DNA of 64,000 bases from Tritrichomonas musculus (lineage: Eukaryota > Parabasalia > Tritrichomonadida > Tritrichomonadidae). Below the pieces are notes generated by a model. That model searched no databases. It was not told the origin of the DNA and worked only from the letters and a program-made list of their open reading frames with translations. Positions 39,582 to 50,300 of the stretch are shown in pieces (positions within the stretch are counted from its first letter, which is position 1; each line of letters opens with the position of its first letter). The stretch is taken from assembly GCA_039105265.1 (NCBI GenBank), contig JAPFFF010000010.1, positions 5,146,001 to 5,210,000 on the forward strand, read 5' to 3'. The translations under genes and the position numbers were made by a program.

Positions 39582-40997
39582 ATGATTCAAAATTTCATAT
39601 ATAAATTTCCAGATATAGAGCCGAAAGGCCCTGTTGACACGAGCGAACAAGAGACAATTTCTTCTGTTGATCAGATTTTAAATAAGTTAATATTATCTTT
39701 TAATCAATATTCTTTTAACGATTTAATTCATAGTATCTCAGAACTTAATCGATATATGAAATGTTTTGAAATTGATATCAATGATTTTAATTCCAAGCAA
39801 GTCAATATAATTTTTTACGTTTTATTATCTGATGATACTTTTACTATTTTTTTCGATAACATTATTCGCACGCTAAAAGCTTTAGTTTTAATACCTGGAT
39901 TTGATATCAGCCCATTTGAAAATATTCAATTTTTTCGCAATATTCTTTTTTCAGTTACTCCATCGATTAAATACCCATCAAATGGAATATTACTTTTAGC
40001 ATCTATTCTTGATGCAAGCCGTAATCCGAGATCAATAATGGTTGATTCCGATATCATTTCATTTCTTTTCAATATAGCTTTCACAAATGAGGCTATTAAA
40101 AAGTCTATTTTTTCATTTTTTGCATCATTACTTATTATATTAGATAATGAAATGAAAAATTACCTAAAAGACATAACTCCGTTTTTTTACCAGGTTATGG
40201 CTGAAAAGATTACCTCGCCAAATATTTTACTCGATTATTTTGAAATTTTGCTACAACGGATACCAGTAGGGTATGTTACGGAATGCCTTGCAAACCAAAT
40301 TGATTTCACTCCTTTTTTAGAAAAATGCCAAAGTAATGATAAATATGATCAAATAGCCACCTTGAAGCTAGTATTGCTATTATTAGAAATTCAATGTCAA
40401 GCAATGTACAATCAAATTGACTTAAAATATTTTTTGGGCATTTTTGAAAAAGAGTGTTGTATTGAAGCTGACAAAGAAGAAGGTAAACTGACTGAAAAAA
40501 TTTTGATATTATTTTTCAAAATAGCCTCGAAAACTTTTCATCTTAAGCCATCAATTAATGATTATATCAATCAGCTTCTTCAATTTTCTATGTACGCAAT
40601 TGATCAAACTAACTTTAAATTAAAAAAGGCTTCACTAACCTTTTTGACCAAGCTTATTCCTGCAAAACCAGATGTGCTTCATAAGTTAATAGAATTAAAC
40701 TTTATTTCTATTTTATCACAATATCTTGAATGTACAGGCGATAAGATAAAAAATGTCATTATTAAATCTCTTTTATATATTTTATTCTCAGTATCTCAAG
40801 AAGATGAAGAAAATGTTTATACTATCATGGAAGAAGAAGAAATTTGGAAAAAAATTAATGATATTGATGCAGATGAAATAAGCACAAATACCGAAGCAGG
40901 CGAAGCTAAAACTTGTCTATTGATCGATGAATTTAATGTTTTATATGAACAGTTGTCCAAAAAAATTCAATATAATTCAAATGATAGAAATGAATAA
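39582..40997 (+). CDS. ARM/HEAT-like helical-repeat protein
   Basis: A 471-residue, almost wholly helical protein from the ATG at 39582 (the codon before it is TTG in the same frame). Repeating amphipathic helices of about 40 residues suggest an armadillo/HEAT solenoid, for example NGILLLASILDASRN, KSIFSFFASLLIIL and KKASLTFLTKLIPAKPD. I recognise no specific family; trichomonads have many divergent proteins of this type. No signal peptide, membrane helix or catalytic motif. A role as a protein-binding scaffold is inference from fold alone. Confidence 0.75.
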   Translation: MIQNFIYKFPDIEPKGPVDTSEQETISSVDQILNKLILSFNQYSFNDLIHSISELNRYMKCFEIDINDFNSKQVNIIFYVLLSDDTFTIFFDNIIRTLKALVLIPGFDISPFENIQFFRNILFSVTPSIKYPSNGILLLASILDASRNPRSIMVDSDIISFLFNIAFTNEAIKKSIFSFFASLLIILDNEMKNYLKDITPFFYQVMAEKITSPNILLDYFEILLQRIPVGYVTECLANQIDFTPFLEKCQSNDKYDQIATLKLVLLLLEIQCQAMYNQIDLKYFLGIFEKECCIEADKEEGKLTEKILILFFKIASKTFHLKPSINDYINQLLQFSMYAIDQTNFKLKKASLTFLTKLIPAKPDVLHKLIELNFISILSQYLECTGDKIKNVIIKSLLYILFSVSQEDEENVYTIMEEEEIWKKINDIDADEISTNTEAGEAKTCLLIDEFNVLYEQLSKKIQYNSNDRNE

Positions 40998-41318
40998 CAC
41001 TAATTGCTTTTTTGTAAGTTTAGAAAGCAACAATATTTAGAGGATAGAAATATTTTCAGATGAAATAGATAATTATTTTTTGAATATTTAACATCTAATG
41101 TTCAAAATATGAATCATGAATAATAATTTGACTTTTTGAGTTGTTATTTAACTTTAGCCACCAATTTGGTAAAGATATGTTTCAATTTCATTATTATCTA
41201 ATAATTTTATATAATGCCGTTTATTTATTTATTATTAATAATTATAATTATCAATTCTATAGTATACATTTATGCGTAATTTTATTAATTAAAATAAAAT
41301 ATGAATAATAACAAAAAT
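40998..41318. other. Convergent 3' spacer
   Basis: About 320 AT-rich bases between convergent genes. Nothing recognised. Confidence 0.6.
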
Positions 41319-42824
41319 CTATAAATCCTTTAAAATCATTTCAATAGTTTTCAAAGGAATTTCTATTTTTTGAGCATAATCATTTTCGAAATCAAAATTT
41401 GCATAATAATCAGCTGGAACAACATTAATTTTTCTGTTTTGTATAAATTTAATGGCAGGACTGAGCTTTTTATTTTTTTCACGGAGTAATATTAACGTTG
41501 AGTTAATCGGCATCCACATTGCATTTGATACTTCATCTCCATCATCAAGGGATATCATTATTGATGAATTCGATATTTCTAAAATTTTTTGTTGTAAAGA
41601 TAAATCTGATAAATCAATAATTTTAAAGTTTTCATTTGAACTGAAAAATTGTTTTAAATCGTCTATATTAGAGAAATCGTCATAAGAATTCAAGGTAAAT
41701 ATAATTTTTGGCTTTTGGCTCAATTTATTATCATCACTTCCATATTTACTTAATACAAATTGCCGAAAAGAGTCATAAATCGACTCAATTTCATCATCTA
41801 TTTTATCTTTTCCGAACAGTCTTTTTGATTGATCTTCAATTTGTTTGGATTGAAGTTTGTGCAAAAAAGAATAATTGAACAGTCTAACATTATTTCCTAA
41901 GTAACAATAATTAGTAAAAGAACCACTAGGACGAACTAAAGGCTCCTTCACTATTGTTTGAATAAATTCAAAAAGATCATTCAATTCTTTTGAGTTAGAA
42001 TTCACTAAAAAAGATTTAAAAAATCGATTATTATCGTTGTTTTTTGATAAGTAGAATGCGAATGGCAATATACTAGAAAGTAATTCATATGTTGTTTTTT
42101 GAATAATTTCAATAACTGGATGCGAAGGAAGTTGGTATTTACTATTACTCTCTGAAACATATGATTCAATGGTCGAATTTTTAAAAGTAAATGGACGAAG
42201 TGCAATCTTGATTTTTGGTGAAAAATTTTTAACATTATTTCGAATAAAAATTATTTTTTCTCTGTTGGATAGACATATATTTGAAATTGAATCATCATTA
42301 TGAAAAACCGTGAATTTTGACGTTTGAATACCATTTAATTCGATATCTTTAATAAATAACTCTCTGTCAAGACATTTGATAGTTAAATTTGTTTTACCTT
42401 CTTGAAATAATTCAAAGGATATTGAATATAAGTCATTTTGATATTGAAATAATCCATCCGAATTGGCTCGTCGAAGTTCTTCTTTATAAAATTGACCATT
42501 AACAATAATCCGAAATAAACCGAATGAAATATCTCTTGTTGTTAAGTCTTTTGTATTTAAAGAGTAACTTAAATTAAAGAAGTTTCTATCTTGATAATAA
42601 CCAATCTGGGTGATAGAAAGGCATTCTGGATTCATATCATATTGATTATATTCATTATCTACTGGATATATTTGATATCCAAAATAAAATGGAATTGCAG
42701 AAATTAAAATAATTAAATAACAACATAGTAACTTAAACCAGTATGATTCATATCGAAAAAACGAATGTATTCTACGAATTATTATCACAAAAGCGTCAAT
42801 ATCATGTTTTTTCTCATTTTCCAT
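41319..42824 (-). CDS. Type II membrane protein, GT61-like glycosyltransferase
   Basis: A 501-residue protein with a short cytosolic head, one membrane anchor (about 32-52, LLCCYLIILISAIPFYFGYQ) and a luminal body. The C-terminal third follows the DUF563/GT61 plan. PKIIFTLNSYDDFSN is the strand before the acceptor region, FKIIDLSDLSLQQKI follows, and SIMISLDDGDEVSNAMWMP precedes NSTLILL. The last block corresponds to the family's G.HGAGL.N..F.P..S..v.l segment, but the HG residues are replaced by DD. Activity is therefore uncertain. GT61 enzymes transfer xylose or GlcNAc in the Golgi. It is divergent from the IPT/TIG gene with only 124 bases between starts, suggesting a shared promoter. Confidence 0.7.
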   Translation of the reverse strand: MENEKKHDIDAFVIIIRRIHSFFRYESYWFKLLCCYLIILISAIPFYFGYQIYPVDNEYNQYDMNPECLSITQIGYYQDRNFFNLSYSLNTKDLTTRDISFGLFRIIVNGQFYKEELRRANSDGLFQYQNDLYSISFELFQEGKTNLTIKCLDRELFIKDIELNGIQTSKFTVFHNDDSISNICLSNREKIIFIRNNVKNFSPKIKIALRPFTFKNSTIESYVSESNSKYQLPSHPVIEIIQKTTYELLSSILPFAFYLSKNNDNNRFFKSFLVNSNSKELNDLFEFIQTIVKEPLVRPSGSFTNYCYLGNNVRLFNYSFLHKLQSKQIEDQSKRLFGKDKIDDEIESIYDSFRQFVLSKYGSDDNKLSQKPKIIFTLNSYDDFSNIDDLKQFFSSNENFKIIDLSDLSLQQKILEISNSSIMISLDDGDEVSNAMWMPINSTLILLREKNKKLSPAIKFIQNRKINVVPADYYANFDFENDYAQKIEIPLKTIEMILKDL

Positions 42825-42948
42825 TAATGAATAGGATGATTTTTGTTTGTTTGGTTAAATGGCCATATATCAAATTGCCAAGCTCTATTTCTCCTCAAAT
42901 TAAGATTTTGCCATTCAAAAAAAAGAAATAAAATATACAAATATATTT

Positions 42949-44121
42949 ATGTTTTATTTTATATTTTTTTTTCTTCATTTTATTATAGCAGACGATAAGA
43001 ATGATCAATCACCAACAAAAGAACAAACTATTCTCAACTCTCACAAAAAAAACATATCTTCAACCATTGGAATTTCTACTCTTAAATCACAAGAATCGAC
43101 AAATCATTTTGATAAATCAACACAACAAATATTACATACTCCACATAAAACTTTACAAAGAATCAAAGGAACACGTAACTTTCCAAAATTTGAGCATGGA
43201 GATGAATCAACTACAATTGGCTTAGAAAATGACAAACCAGATCAAGTAAAACCACCAAATCCACTTCGTCGACGTAATGCAAAAATCAATATACCAAAAA
43301 TAGAATTGGATGATGATGATAACACAATATCTCAAAATAAAAAAGATACAAACCAAATACCGCCAAACCCAGATTTCGATAATGAAGAAGCTTTTCAAGA
43401 AGATAAGTCTGATCCATTTGATGAAAAAGACGACGAAACAGATCAAACAATTTCTAATACCCCAGTTCCACCAATGAAAACACCAACACCATCATCACAA
43501 ACTCTTCCAACAGAAACTTCATCATCGACACATACCGAAACGCTAGTGATGCAAAGAGAAAAAGAAATGAATTCTGACTCAGAGAAAAATAATAATGAAT
43601 TTACACCAGAATCAGCAAAAAAAACAACTATTAAAAAGAAAATGGCAAAATTTAATATAGTATCAATTTCGCCGCGTACTGTTAGTACTCGAGGCGATGA
43701 GAAAATAGAAATCACAATGAATACAACACTCGATGGTCCTCCATTCATTAAATTTGGAGAAGATAAAATTGTACATGGTCGGCATTCAAAAAAGGATTTG
43801 ACTGTTAAATGCAGAACACCAAGATTAACAGAAGGCGATATTAATGTATCGGTTTCGATTGATAAAGTTAAATGGAGCGAACCATACTCTATTGTTGTTG
43901 TAGCTGATGAAGCAGACTTACCATGGATTTTTGTTGGATGTGCTGGCATTGCCATAATTGCAGTGTCTTTAATGGTTTCTAAATTGATATGCGGCAAAAG
44001 AGCTGTTCCTAAAAAGAAGAAATCAAGCAAGACCCATAACGACGATATAATGAATATCTTAGCGCCAAATTATAGGTCTAATACCCTGCATAAAAGAACC
44101 AAAGTTCCAACAGAAGTGTAA
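42949..44121 (+). CDS. Type I membrane protein with IPT/TIG-like domain
   Basis: A 390-residue protein. A signal peptide (MFYFIFFFLHFIIA) is followed by a long Ser/Thr/Pro/Asp-rich stalk (about 15-235). One immunoglobulin-like IPT/TIG domain (about 240-318) starts ISPRTVSTRGDEKIEI and contains VKCRTPRL and VSVSIDKVKWSEP. A membrane helix (about 326-346, FVGCAGIAIIAVSLMV) and a basic cytosolic tail follow. IPT/TIG domains occur in surface receptors and adhesion proteins. A cell-surface role is inferred. It is followed 156 bases later by a gene in the same orientation. Confidence 0.8.
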   Translation: MFYFIFFFLHFIIADDKNDQSPTKEQTILNSHKKNISSTIGISTLKSQESTNHFDKSTQQILHTPHKTLQRIKGTRNFPKFEHGDESTTIGLENDKPDQVKPPNPLRRRNAKINIPKIELDDDDNTISQNKKDTNQIPPNPDFDNEEAFQEDKSDPFDEKDDETDQTISNTPVPPMKTPTPSSQTLPTETSSSTHTETLVMQREKEMNSDSEKNNNEFTPESAKKTTIKKKMAKFNIVSISPRTVSTRGDEKIEITMNTTLDGPPFIKFGEDKIVHGRHSKKDLTVKCRTPRLTEGDINVSVSIDKVKWSEPYSIVVVADEADLPWIFVGCAGIAIIAVSLMVSKLICGKRAVPKKKKSSKTHNDDIMNILAPNYRSNTLHKRTKVPTEV

Positions 44122-44277
44122 GTTAATTAGAATAGTAAAACTTTCGTGTTATATTAAATTTGATTTACTTTACTTGAAGAAATTTTATTTTATGCGAATA
44201 AAATTTTTTTGAATAAAATTGAATAAAAAATTCGTTATATTATGGACATTTGATCTGAAATTTTTTAAATTCTTGAT

Positions 44278-47200
44278 ATGTTTGGAGCGGAAGGTGATCG
44301 TATAACTGCAATGCGCGCACAGCAGCAACAACAATATGCTGAAGATCTCCGCCGCCAAATCGAAGAAAAACAAAATAAAGCATTACGTCAGAAAAGAACT
44401 CCTCCTTCATATTCTACAACAACAAACGATACAATGCAAGACACCATTAATAGCATCAATTTTAATAGTAATTCCCCAAAAAACAATAATGGAAACAATA
44501 ATAATAATAATATTAATTCTCCAAACACAAATAACTTCAATGTCCGTCCCCCAAATATGGCTCGGCAAAATCAAGCTCCACGTGGAACTAATTATATGAG
44601 TCCTTCTCGTAATGACAATTATTCAAATGATACTAATACAAACTATTCTAACAACAACGATTTTAATGACAATTATTCGAATGATAATAATTATGGAAAT
44701 AATTATCAAAGCCGTATTACAAACTATGGCAGCTCCCATGAAGATTATTATAGTATTCCAACTACACCTACAATTGCTCCTTTATCATTGAATGTACAAC
44801 CTCCATCATCAGTTATGACAACAACATATATGTTAGGGCCAACAACAACGATGACTCGAGGCGCATTGAATACAGACAAATCAACATTTCCAACTCGAAT
44901 AGATTCACTCGAAACTCGTTTATTTAATTTAAGAGAAGAATTAACAGTTCGTACAGAGAAAGTGAATGAATTTAATGATTCCATATTTCCATCTATTGGT
45001 CGGGATATCAACGATCTTCGTAATAAAATTGAATTGGAATCTAGTCAAGATATTCCAATAAAGACACAACCTGTCCGAAATTTCATCAAAGAACAACGAA
45101 ATTTAATAGAAAACGCAAATCAAATTCAAAGGGAAGCTCATTCAAACATAGGATCTAGTTTTTCTGAATTAAACGCCAAAATTAATGGATTTTTACCACA
45201 GTTTAATGACCTCCAAGAAACAACCAAATCGTCATTTGTTACTTTGAGAGGTGACATTAGTAGGCAACGAAACATGTTAGAGACTTCAAATAGTAAAATT
45301 GGAAAAATAGATAGTCAAGATAGATCAATAGTCAGTAAATTGTCAGCACAAAACGAAGATTTTAACCAAATTGATCAAGGTCTTACACAAAGTTTTGATA
45401 ACTTTCAAGTGAATACAAACGAAATCATGCTCAACATATCATCTCAATTAGCATATGACATACAAAGTGAAAGCCAAAAGAGAGAGGTTGTATCTACAAA
45501 ATTACAATCACAAGTTTCAGAGGTGAACAATCGCTCAAAAAGTGCCATTTCACGTTTAAGTCAAAATATTAGTCAACTTGATTTCAAAGATTCTTTAGAG
45601 GAAATATCAAAGCAAATAGCTTCCGCAATGAACGTCACTAACAACGATACAGATGTCAAGCTCACAGATTTAACTAGGCGATTTGATTCATTTTTAGCAA
45701 ATTGCGAAGAAAACTTTGTATCAATTCAAAATGAAACAGTATCAACTATAGATGCAATTAGGAAAAACCATATGGGCTCAAAAGATGTTCTTGAAGACTG
45801 CCTCGAGCAAGAAATTAGAGTTCGAACAAAGAATGCTAATGAAATCATGACGAAATACGCTCAGTTTCGCGAATTAGTTCAACAAGAAGAGAAATTACAA
45901 ATGGAAAATTGCAATCGAAATTTTAATGATCTAACATTTCAAATAAAATCTTCAATCAACGATCAAACAACCCCAATGTATAAAGATGTCCATGGAGCTG
46001 TTTATTTAATTAGTCATATTGAAGAGACCGAAGCCAAGCTCGATAAAATAGAAAGAATGATTAATGACGCAAATAATAATTTGAGGGGAAAAATGTCAGC
46101 ATTTCAAATTCAATTCAAAAATTTTTTAATTCAAATTAATAATGATAGAAATTCAATGATGTCGAAATTTGACCAAATCGATAAAAAAATTGACCTTCTT
46201 CAACAGAAAAATAACAAAAATAGCATTCTAAAGCGTACTGAAATTTATGCAATTCAAAAAGTTATTGAAACAGGACTTGATGCTAAGGTAACTTCAATTG
46301 AAGAAGAAATTTCACAAATATTGAAACAAATCGCTGCAATTCAATTTCCTCAACAAAAAGTTGAATCAGAAAGTAGTAGGCCAAATAGTAGCAGAAAAAG
46401 TCGAAGAAGTAAAAAATCAAATACAGACGGAAGAACCGAAGGATCAATCTTGCTCGAGTCCCTTGTCAATGAAAACAATAACAAAAAGGCAAATACTTGC
46501 CTCAACAACAACCAAAACAAGACCAACACAAAAGGACATACGATTATCGGAGAACCAGATAACAGCCTCTTCTTAACCAACAACAAAACAATGGAAATTA
46601 CAACCGACACTGACACTGATGCCAATACTAACGCATCTAAAAACGATAATGAAGAAGAAACTAATAGTAATAATTATAATGATGATGCAGTTAAAGAAGA
46701 AGAAGATGTAGGTAATGATGCAGATGAAAATTATTCAAAGATCGGCTCAAATGTTTGGCTGGAAACATGCCAAAAATTTCATTTCGTTCCTCCCGAGGAT
46801 ATTTTTGATAATCCAGAAGCTGATGAGAACAATGACTCCAAATCACCCAAAAATGGAGATAAAAAAGCATCAACAGTCAAATTCGCACTTGATATTAATG
46901 CAAATGCTAGTGACAATGATAATGATAACAACATTGCACTAGCAAGCGGCAGGACGAAGAGTCTCTCTATGCCTAAACTCAGCATTCAAGGTGCCAATCA
47001 GAAAAGCAAATTCAAGGTTGATACATCTTTTTCCTCTAATTCGATCAAACAACATCTTCTATCAGTCAATGGAAAGAGATCCAAGGAGAGCACAAGTATG
47101 AGTAACTCATCATCATCAGCGAATCAAAGAGATGAATCTCCACTTACAACAGCAGAAGTGAAACTTCCTTTTTCACGCACAAACGAGATTGAGCAAGTCC

Positions 47201-47628
47201 TAAAACCAGAAGCACTTGCAACTCTTCCTCCTCATTCAATGTCGCAGGTGATCCAATCACCAAACAAGATTATTTCTGATGATTCAATGATGATCGAAGA
47301 AGAAGAAGAGGAAGGAGAAGAGGATGAAACAAATGGAAAAAGCGGATTATCTGAATTGGAACAAGTACCACCTGAATTAACAGCTGAAGGAAATAACATT
47401 GAAGAGTTTAAATTTAATCCGAATGATTTCAAAATTGATTTGAATATTGGAAATAAAAATAAAAATGCGGGACAACTTGAACAGAAAGTTGATAATTTGG
47501 GGACAATTATGCTTGGTAATATGAAAAATAATGATGGTGGAAATAAAGCGGAGGAAAAAGAAGGCGAAATCAATTTCGAAGAAGATGATGATGAAACCGA
47601 AGATGATAACGAGAATGAAGATGCTTAA
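44278..47628 (+). CDS. 1116-aa coiled-coil protein with disordered ends
   Basis: The N-terminus has QQQQYAEDLRRQIEEKQNKA, a motif like the (E/D)LR.QIEEK helix repeated in microtubule and ciliary proteins such as CSPP1 and CCDC66. An Asn-rich disordered segment (about 60-155) follows. A long coiled coil (about 205-690) contains no globular domain. The rest is Asn/Asp/Glu/Ser-rich, ending in a very acidic tail (EEDDDETEDDNENEDA). A cytoskeletal role, perhaps at basal bodies or axostyle, is inference from the helix motif. No signal peptide. Confidence 0.8.
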   Translation: MFGAEGDRITAMRAQQQQQYAEDLRRQIEEKQNKALRQKRTPPSYSTTTNDTMQDTINSINFNSNSPKNNNGNNNNNNINSPNTNNFNVRPPNMARQNQAPRGTNYMSPSRNDNYSNDTNTNYSNNNDFNDNYSNDNNYGNNYQSRITNYGSSHEDYYSIPTTPTIAPLSLNVQPPSSVMTTTYMLGPTTTMTRGALNTDKSTFPTRIDSLETRLFNLREELTVRTEKVNEFNDSIFPSIGRDINDLRNKIELESSQDIPIKTQPVRNFIKEQRNLIENANQIQREAHSNIGSSFSELNAKINGFLPQFNDLQETTKSSFVTLRGDISRQRNMLETSNSKIGKIDSQDRSIVSKLSAQNEDFNQIDQGLTQSFDNFQVNTNEIMLNISSQLAYDIQSESQKREVVSTKLQSQVSEVNNRSKSAISRLSQNISQLDFKDSLEEISKQIASAMNVTNNDTDVKLTDLTRRFDSFLANCEENFVSIQNETVSTIDAIRKNHMGSKDVLEDCLEQEIRVRTKNANEIMTKYAQFRELVQQEEKLQMENCNRNFNDLTFQIKSSINDQTTPMYKDVHGAVYLISHIEETEAKLDKIERMINDANNNLRGKMSAFQIQFKNFLIQINNDRNSMMSKFDQIDKKIDLLQQKNNKNSILKRTEIYAIQKVIETGLDAKVTSIEEEISQILKQIAAIQFPQQKVESESSRPNSSRKSRRSKKSNTDGRTEGSILLESLVNENNNKKANTCLNNNQNKTNTKGHTIIGEPDNSLFLTNNKTMEITTDTDTDANTNASKNDNEEETNSNNYNDDAVKEEEDVGNDADENYSKIGSNVWLETCQKFHFVPPEDIFDNPEADENNDSKSPKNGDKKASTVKFALDINANASDNDNDNNIALASGRTKSLSMPKLSIQGANQKSKFKVDTSFSSNSIKQHLLSVNGKRSKESTSMSNSSSSANQRDESPLTTAEVKLPFSRTNEIEQVLKPEALATLPPHSMSQVIQSPNKIISDDSMMIEEEEEEGEEDETNGKSGLSELEQVPPELTAEGNNIEEFKFNPNDFKIDLNIGNKNKNAGQLEQKVDNLGTIMLGNMKNNDGGNKAEEKEGEINFEEDDDETEDDNENEDA

Positions 47629-47765
47629 TACATAAGTTTTAATTGTTTTTTTATTATAGATAATTTATTATTTTTTTAGTAAATATGTTTGTGTAGTTTA
47701 TTTTACATTTCAATACTTTACAAATCATTTTTTACTTCTGAATCAGATGTTCTGACTTGCTCATC

Positions 47766-47768
<3 letters not shown>

Positions 47769-47798
<30 letters not shown>
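47769..47798. repeat. TA microsatellite
   Basis: About 30 bases of TA dinucleotide between two convergent genes, followed by a T run. Confidence 0.8.
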
Positions 47799-47800
<2 letters not shown>

Positions 47801-47846
47801 TTTGAAACAATCTTTGCAGTTGTCAATTATAAATTTAGTACATTAT

Positions 47847-48143
47847 TTAAACAGCAGTGTTTTTTATTGATTGAAAAATAATTCTCTTGATCTGTTTTTT
47901 TTGGAATAATTCATACGCATTAGTATTATCATACGAAGGATCAAAATAATCTATATTTACTTCTGTAGGCATAGTTTTTTTCATTTTAAATCCTATTATT
48001 GAAAAAATAGAACGTGTCGAAAAGTAGCACAACATCATTTCTTTCAAATTAAGCATTGTTGTTTCAGGAGTTATCTTGATGGCTAAACATCTGGCTCTAT
48101 TTGCTTCATTAATTAGTTGAATTTTATATTCTACAGTAGACAT
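47847..48143 (-). CDS. Hypothetical 98-aa protein, possibly ubiquitin-like fold
   Basis: A short protein I do not recognise. YKIQLINEANRARCLAIKITPE followed by TTMLNLKEMMLCYF would fit strand-strand-helix of a beta-grasp fold, and the start and length suit a single small domain; its first strand pair is here split as YKIQLINE and CLAIKIT. There is no di-glycine end. It lies next to tRNA-Gln. Confidence that it is a gene is moderate because of its length. Confidence 0.5.
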   Translation of the reverse strand: MSTVEYKIQLINEANRARCLAIKITPETTMLNLKEMMLCYFSTRSIFSIIGFKMKKTMPTEVNIDYFDPSYDNTNAYELFQKKQIKRIIFQSIKNTAV

Positions 48144-48401
48144 AATAAATTCAATGACTTAAAATTTTTGCCATATTCAAAACTCTTATATTCAATCCAT
48201 TGAAAAAATGATCGATAAAAAAAACATGTCAACTTTCATTGAATATGATAAAAAAAAACTATTTATGATATTGGTTTTCTTTTTCCATTGAAAAGCTTCC
48301 AAATGAAAAAATTATGAAATAATGATGGTTATCTTGATAAATCAAAATATCTTACTAATTTTAAATTCATTGTATATATTAAGTTTTTTTAATAATCAAC
48401 A

Positions 48402-48472
48402 TCTCTTGTAGTGTAGTGGTTATCACATGGGACTCTGAATCCCGGAATGGAGGTTCGATTCCTCCCGAGAGA
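48402..48472 (+). tRNA. tRNA-Gln (CUG)
   Basis: A 71-nt cloverleaf with a TCTCTTG/CGAGAGA acceptor. The anticodon arm TGGGA-CTCTGAA-TCCCG gives CUG. The T arm is GGAGG-TTCGATT-CCTCC. A T-rich tract begins a few bases after the 3' end, fitting a Pol III terminator. Confidence 0.94.
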
Positions 48473-48639
48473 AATATTTTTTTTTTTTCTTTTTCATAAT
48501 AAAAGTAATCATTAGAAGAACAATATCAAAATATAAATAACACATTCTTGTTTTTATATCAAATCAAACAACAACATAATATTTATATGATTACACCAAT
48601 TACAATAGGAATAATTAAAAATAAATCCGAATATTTTAT

Positions 48640-49812
48640 TCATTTCAAAACAGAAAGGAATTTCGTTTCATGAGCTTCAATTTTATCAAGCCCACTTAAT
48701 ATATTTTCTTTTTTACTTATAAATTGTGCAATTTCATCATCGATCATTTTCTCATTATAAACTTTTCCTTTGATTGTAACTGTTTTTGCATTTTTTTCAA
48801 ATATTGAAAACTTAGCTTTTTCTAGTTTTTTAATTTGGCGATTTATGAGGCTATAACTTGATAATAGCTTTTCTCTGGATTCAGAAAATTTGTCAAATTT
48901 TTCTGATATCTGAGCAAGTTCTTCAACATTTTTCTCTTTTTCGGTGGCAATCTGCTTATATAATTTATTAATTCCTAAGATAAGATTCTTTTTTTCTGTT
49001 TCTTCATCAATTTTTAAATTCTCATTTTTTTCTTTGAGAATTTTATGGAGGAAGCTCACTTTTTCTCTCAATTTTTCGTTTTCTTTACTAAGCGTCTCAA
49101 TTCTATCAAATACAGGATGATCAAAATCCTCTGAAATCTTTAATATTTTGCTATTGAATACATTAAATTCATTTTGCATATAATTAACTGCAAGTTCAAA
49201 AGTACGAGCTTGCTTCATCGATTTAAGGCGTTGTTGTATAATTGGATTGGATATTTGGTTTAAATTTTTGGGTAAATAATTTCGAATATGAATATGTTGA
49301 ATTTCTAGAATCATATTTGAAAAAAGATCATTTGTGTGGTTAAGTTGTGAAATATTTGGAATTATTTTTAATTCTTTTGTCTTCTCTAAAAAATTGGTTA
49401 TAGATACAGTTGATCCAAATACGTTGGCAATTTTTTTAACTTTTTGCTCTACCATATCAATTACATCCATTGCACTATTATTTTCGAAATTTTCGTAGTT
49501 TTTTGTTTGAGGAAATATTTGATTTATGCTTTCATTTTGCTTTATACCTGATTCAAAAGTTATCTGATCAGAAGATTGATTTTGGTTTATAGAGGTTGAC
49601 AGAAATCCTTTATGTTGATGATTTTGATTTAATGACTTACTTGAAGATGCGTCATTATTCATATTTTTTTTAACCAATTGATCTTCTTTGGAATTAACGG
49701 ATCTTTTTGGCTTGAGTCTTTGCTCAAAGCTGATTTCTAATAGATAAGGGCGGTGAGGATCTGGGCTGTGACCTTTTCTTTCTCCATTTTGCTTAACATC
49801 TCTATATCGCAT
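48640..49812 (-). CDS. Coiled-coil protein, 390 aa
   Basis: The first 110 residues are polar and Asn/Gln/Ser-rich. From about 125 there are helices, and from about 225 to the end a long coiled coil (FDRIETLSKENEKLREKVSF, split as SKENEKLREKV; EKEKNVEELAQISEKFDKF). No known domain or membrane segment. A cytoskeletal or basal-body role is possible, given centrin next door on the same strand, but nothing in the sequence shows it. Confidence 0.75.
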   Translation of the reverse strand: MRYRDVKQNGERKGHSPDPHRPYLLEISFEQRLKPKRSVNSKEDQLVKKNMNNDASSSKSLNQNHQHKGFLSTSINQNQSSDQITFESGIKQNESINQIFPQTKNYENFENNSAMDVIDMVEQKVKKIANVFGSTVSITNFLEKTKELKIIPNISQLNHTNDLFSNMILEIQHIHIRNYLPKNLNQISNPIIQQRLKSMKQARTFELAVNYMQNEFNVFNSKILKISEDFDHPVFDRIETLSKENEKLREKVSFLHKILKEKNENLKIDEETEKKNLILGINKLYKQIATEKEKNVEELAQISEKFDKFSESREKLLSSYSLINRQIKKLEKAKFSIFEKNAKTVTIKGKVYNEKMIDDEIAQFISKKENILSGLDKIEAHETKFLSVLK

Positions 49813-50300
49813 TGGTATTTTAGAACCTTTATAAAGATTATTCGGAGGAGTTTTAGAACGCGCTTTTGTTACTTTCGTAGTATTTAAATATCAAGTATTA
49901 AACTTTTTCAATATTATGATTTTGACACAAGAATACATATATATCTTTTAATTTTATTCATTATAATATATATATTTAAATATATAATACGTATATATCA
50001 TGCTAATATATATATTATGACATTTAATTTCATGAATATTGTTCATGCTCCATAAATTGCATTATTGCATAAAAAACATTTATTGATCTTTATATATTCT
50101 TATAAAAAATAATAACAGATACTACTTTGTTTTTTGAAGCTTGATTTGTAAAAAAGCAAAAACAAAAAATAAAATTGTATTTCATTTAAGAAAAAATTTA
50201 GAGCAAATATATATTAAAATGACAATAAAATAAATTATCTTTTATAAAAATCATAATTTATATTCATAAAAGGCCCGTTTATATAATAATTTAATACATT
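49813..50300. other. AT-rich spacer
   Basis: About 490 bases, including a run of TATA-rich words at about 49935-50020. No gene seen. Confidence 0.6.

Noticed and set aside
43443-44030. 195-aa antisense frame opposite the IPT/TIG gene
   Set aside because: The plus-strand protein has a signal peptide, domain and membrane helix; the antisense frame has none.
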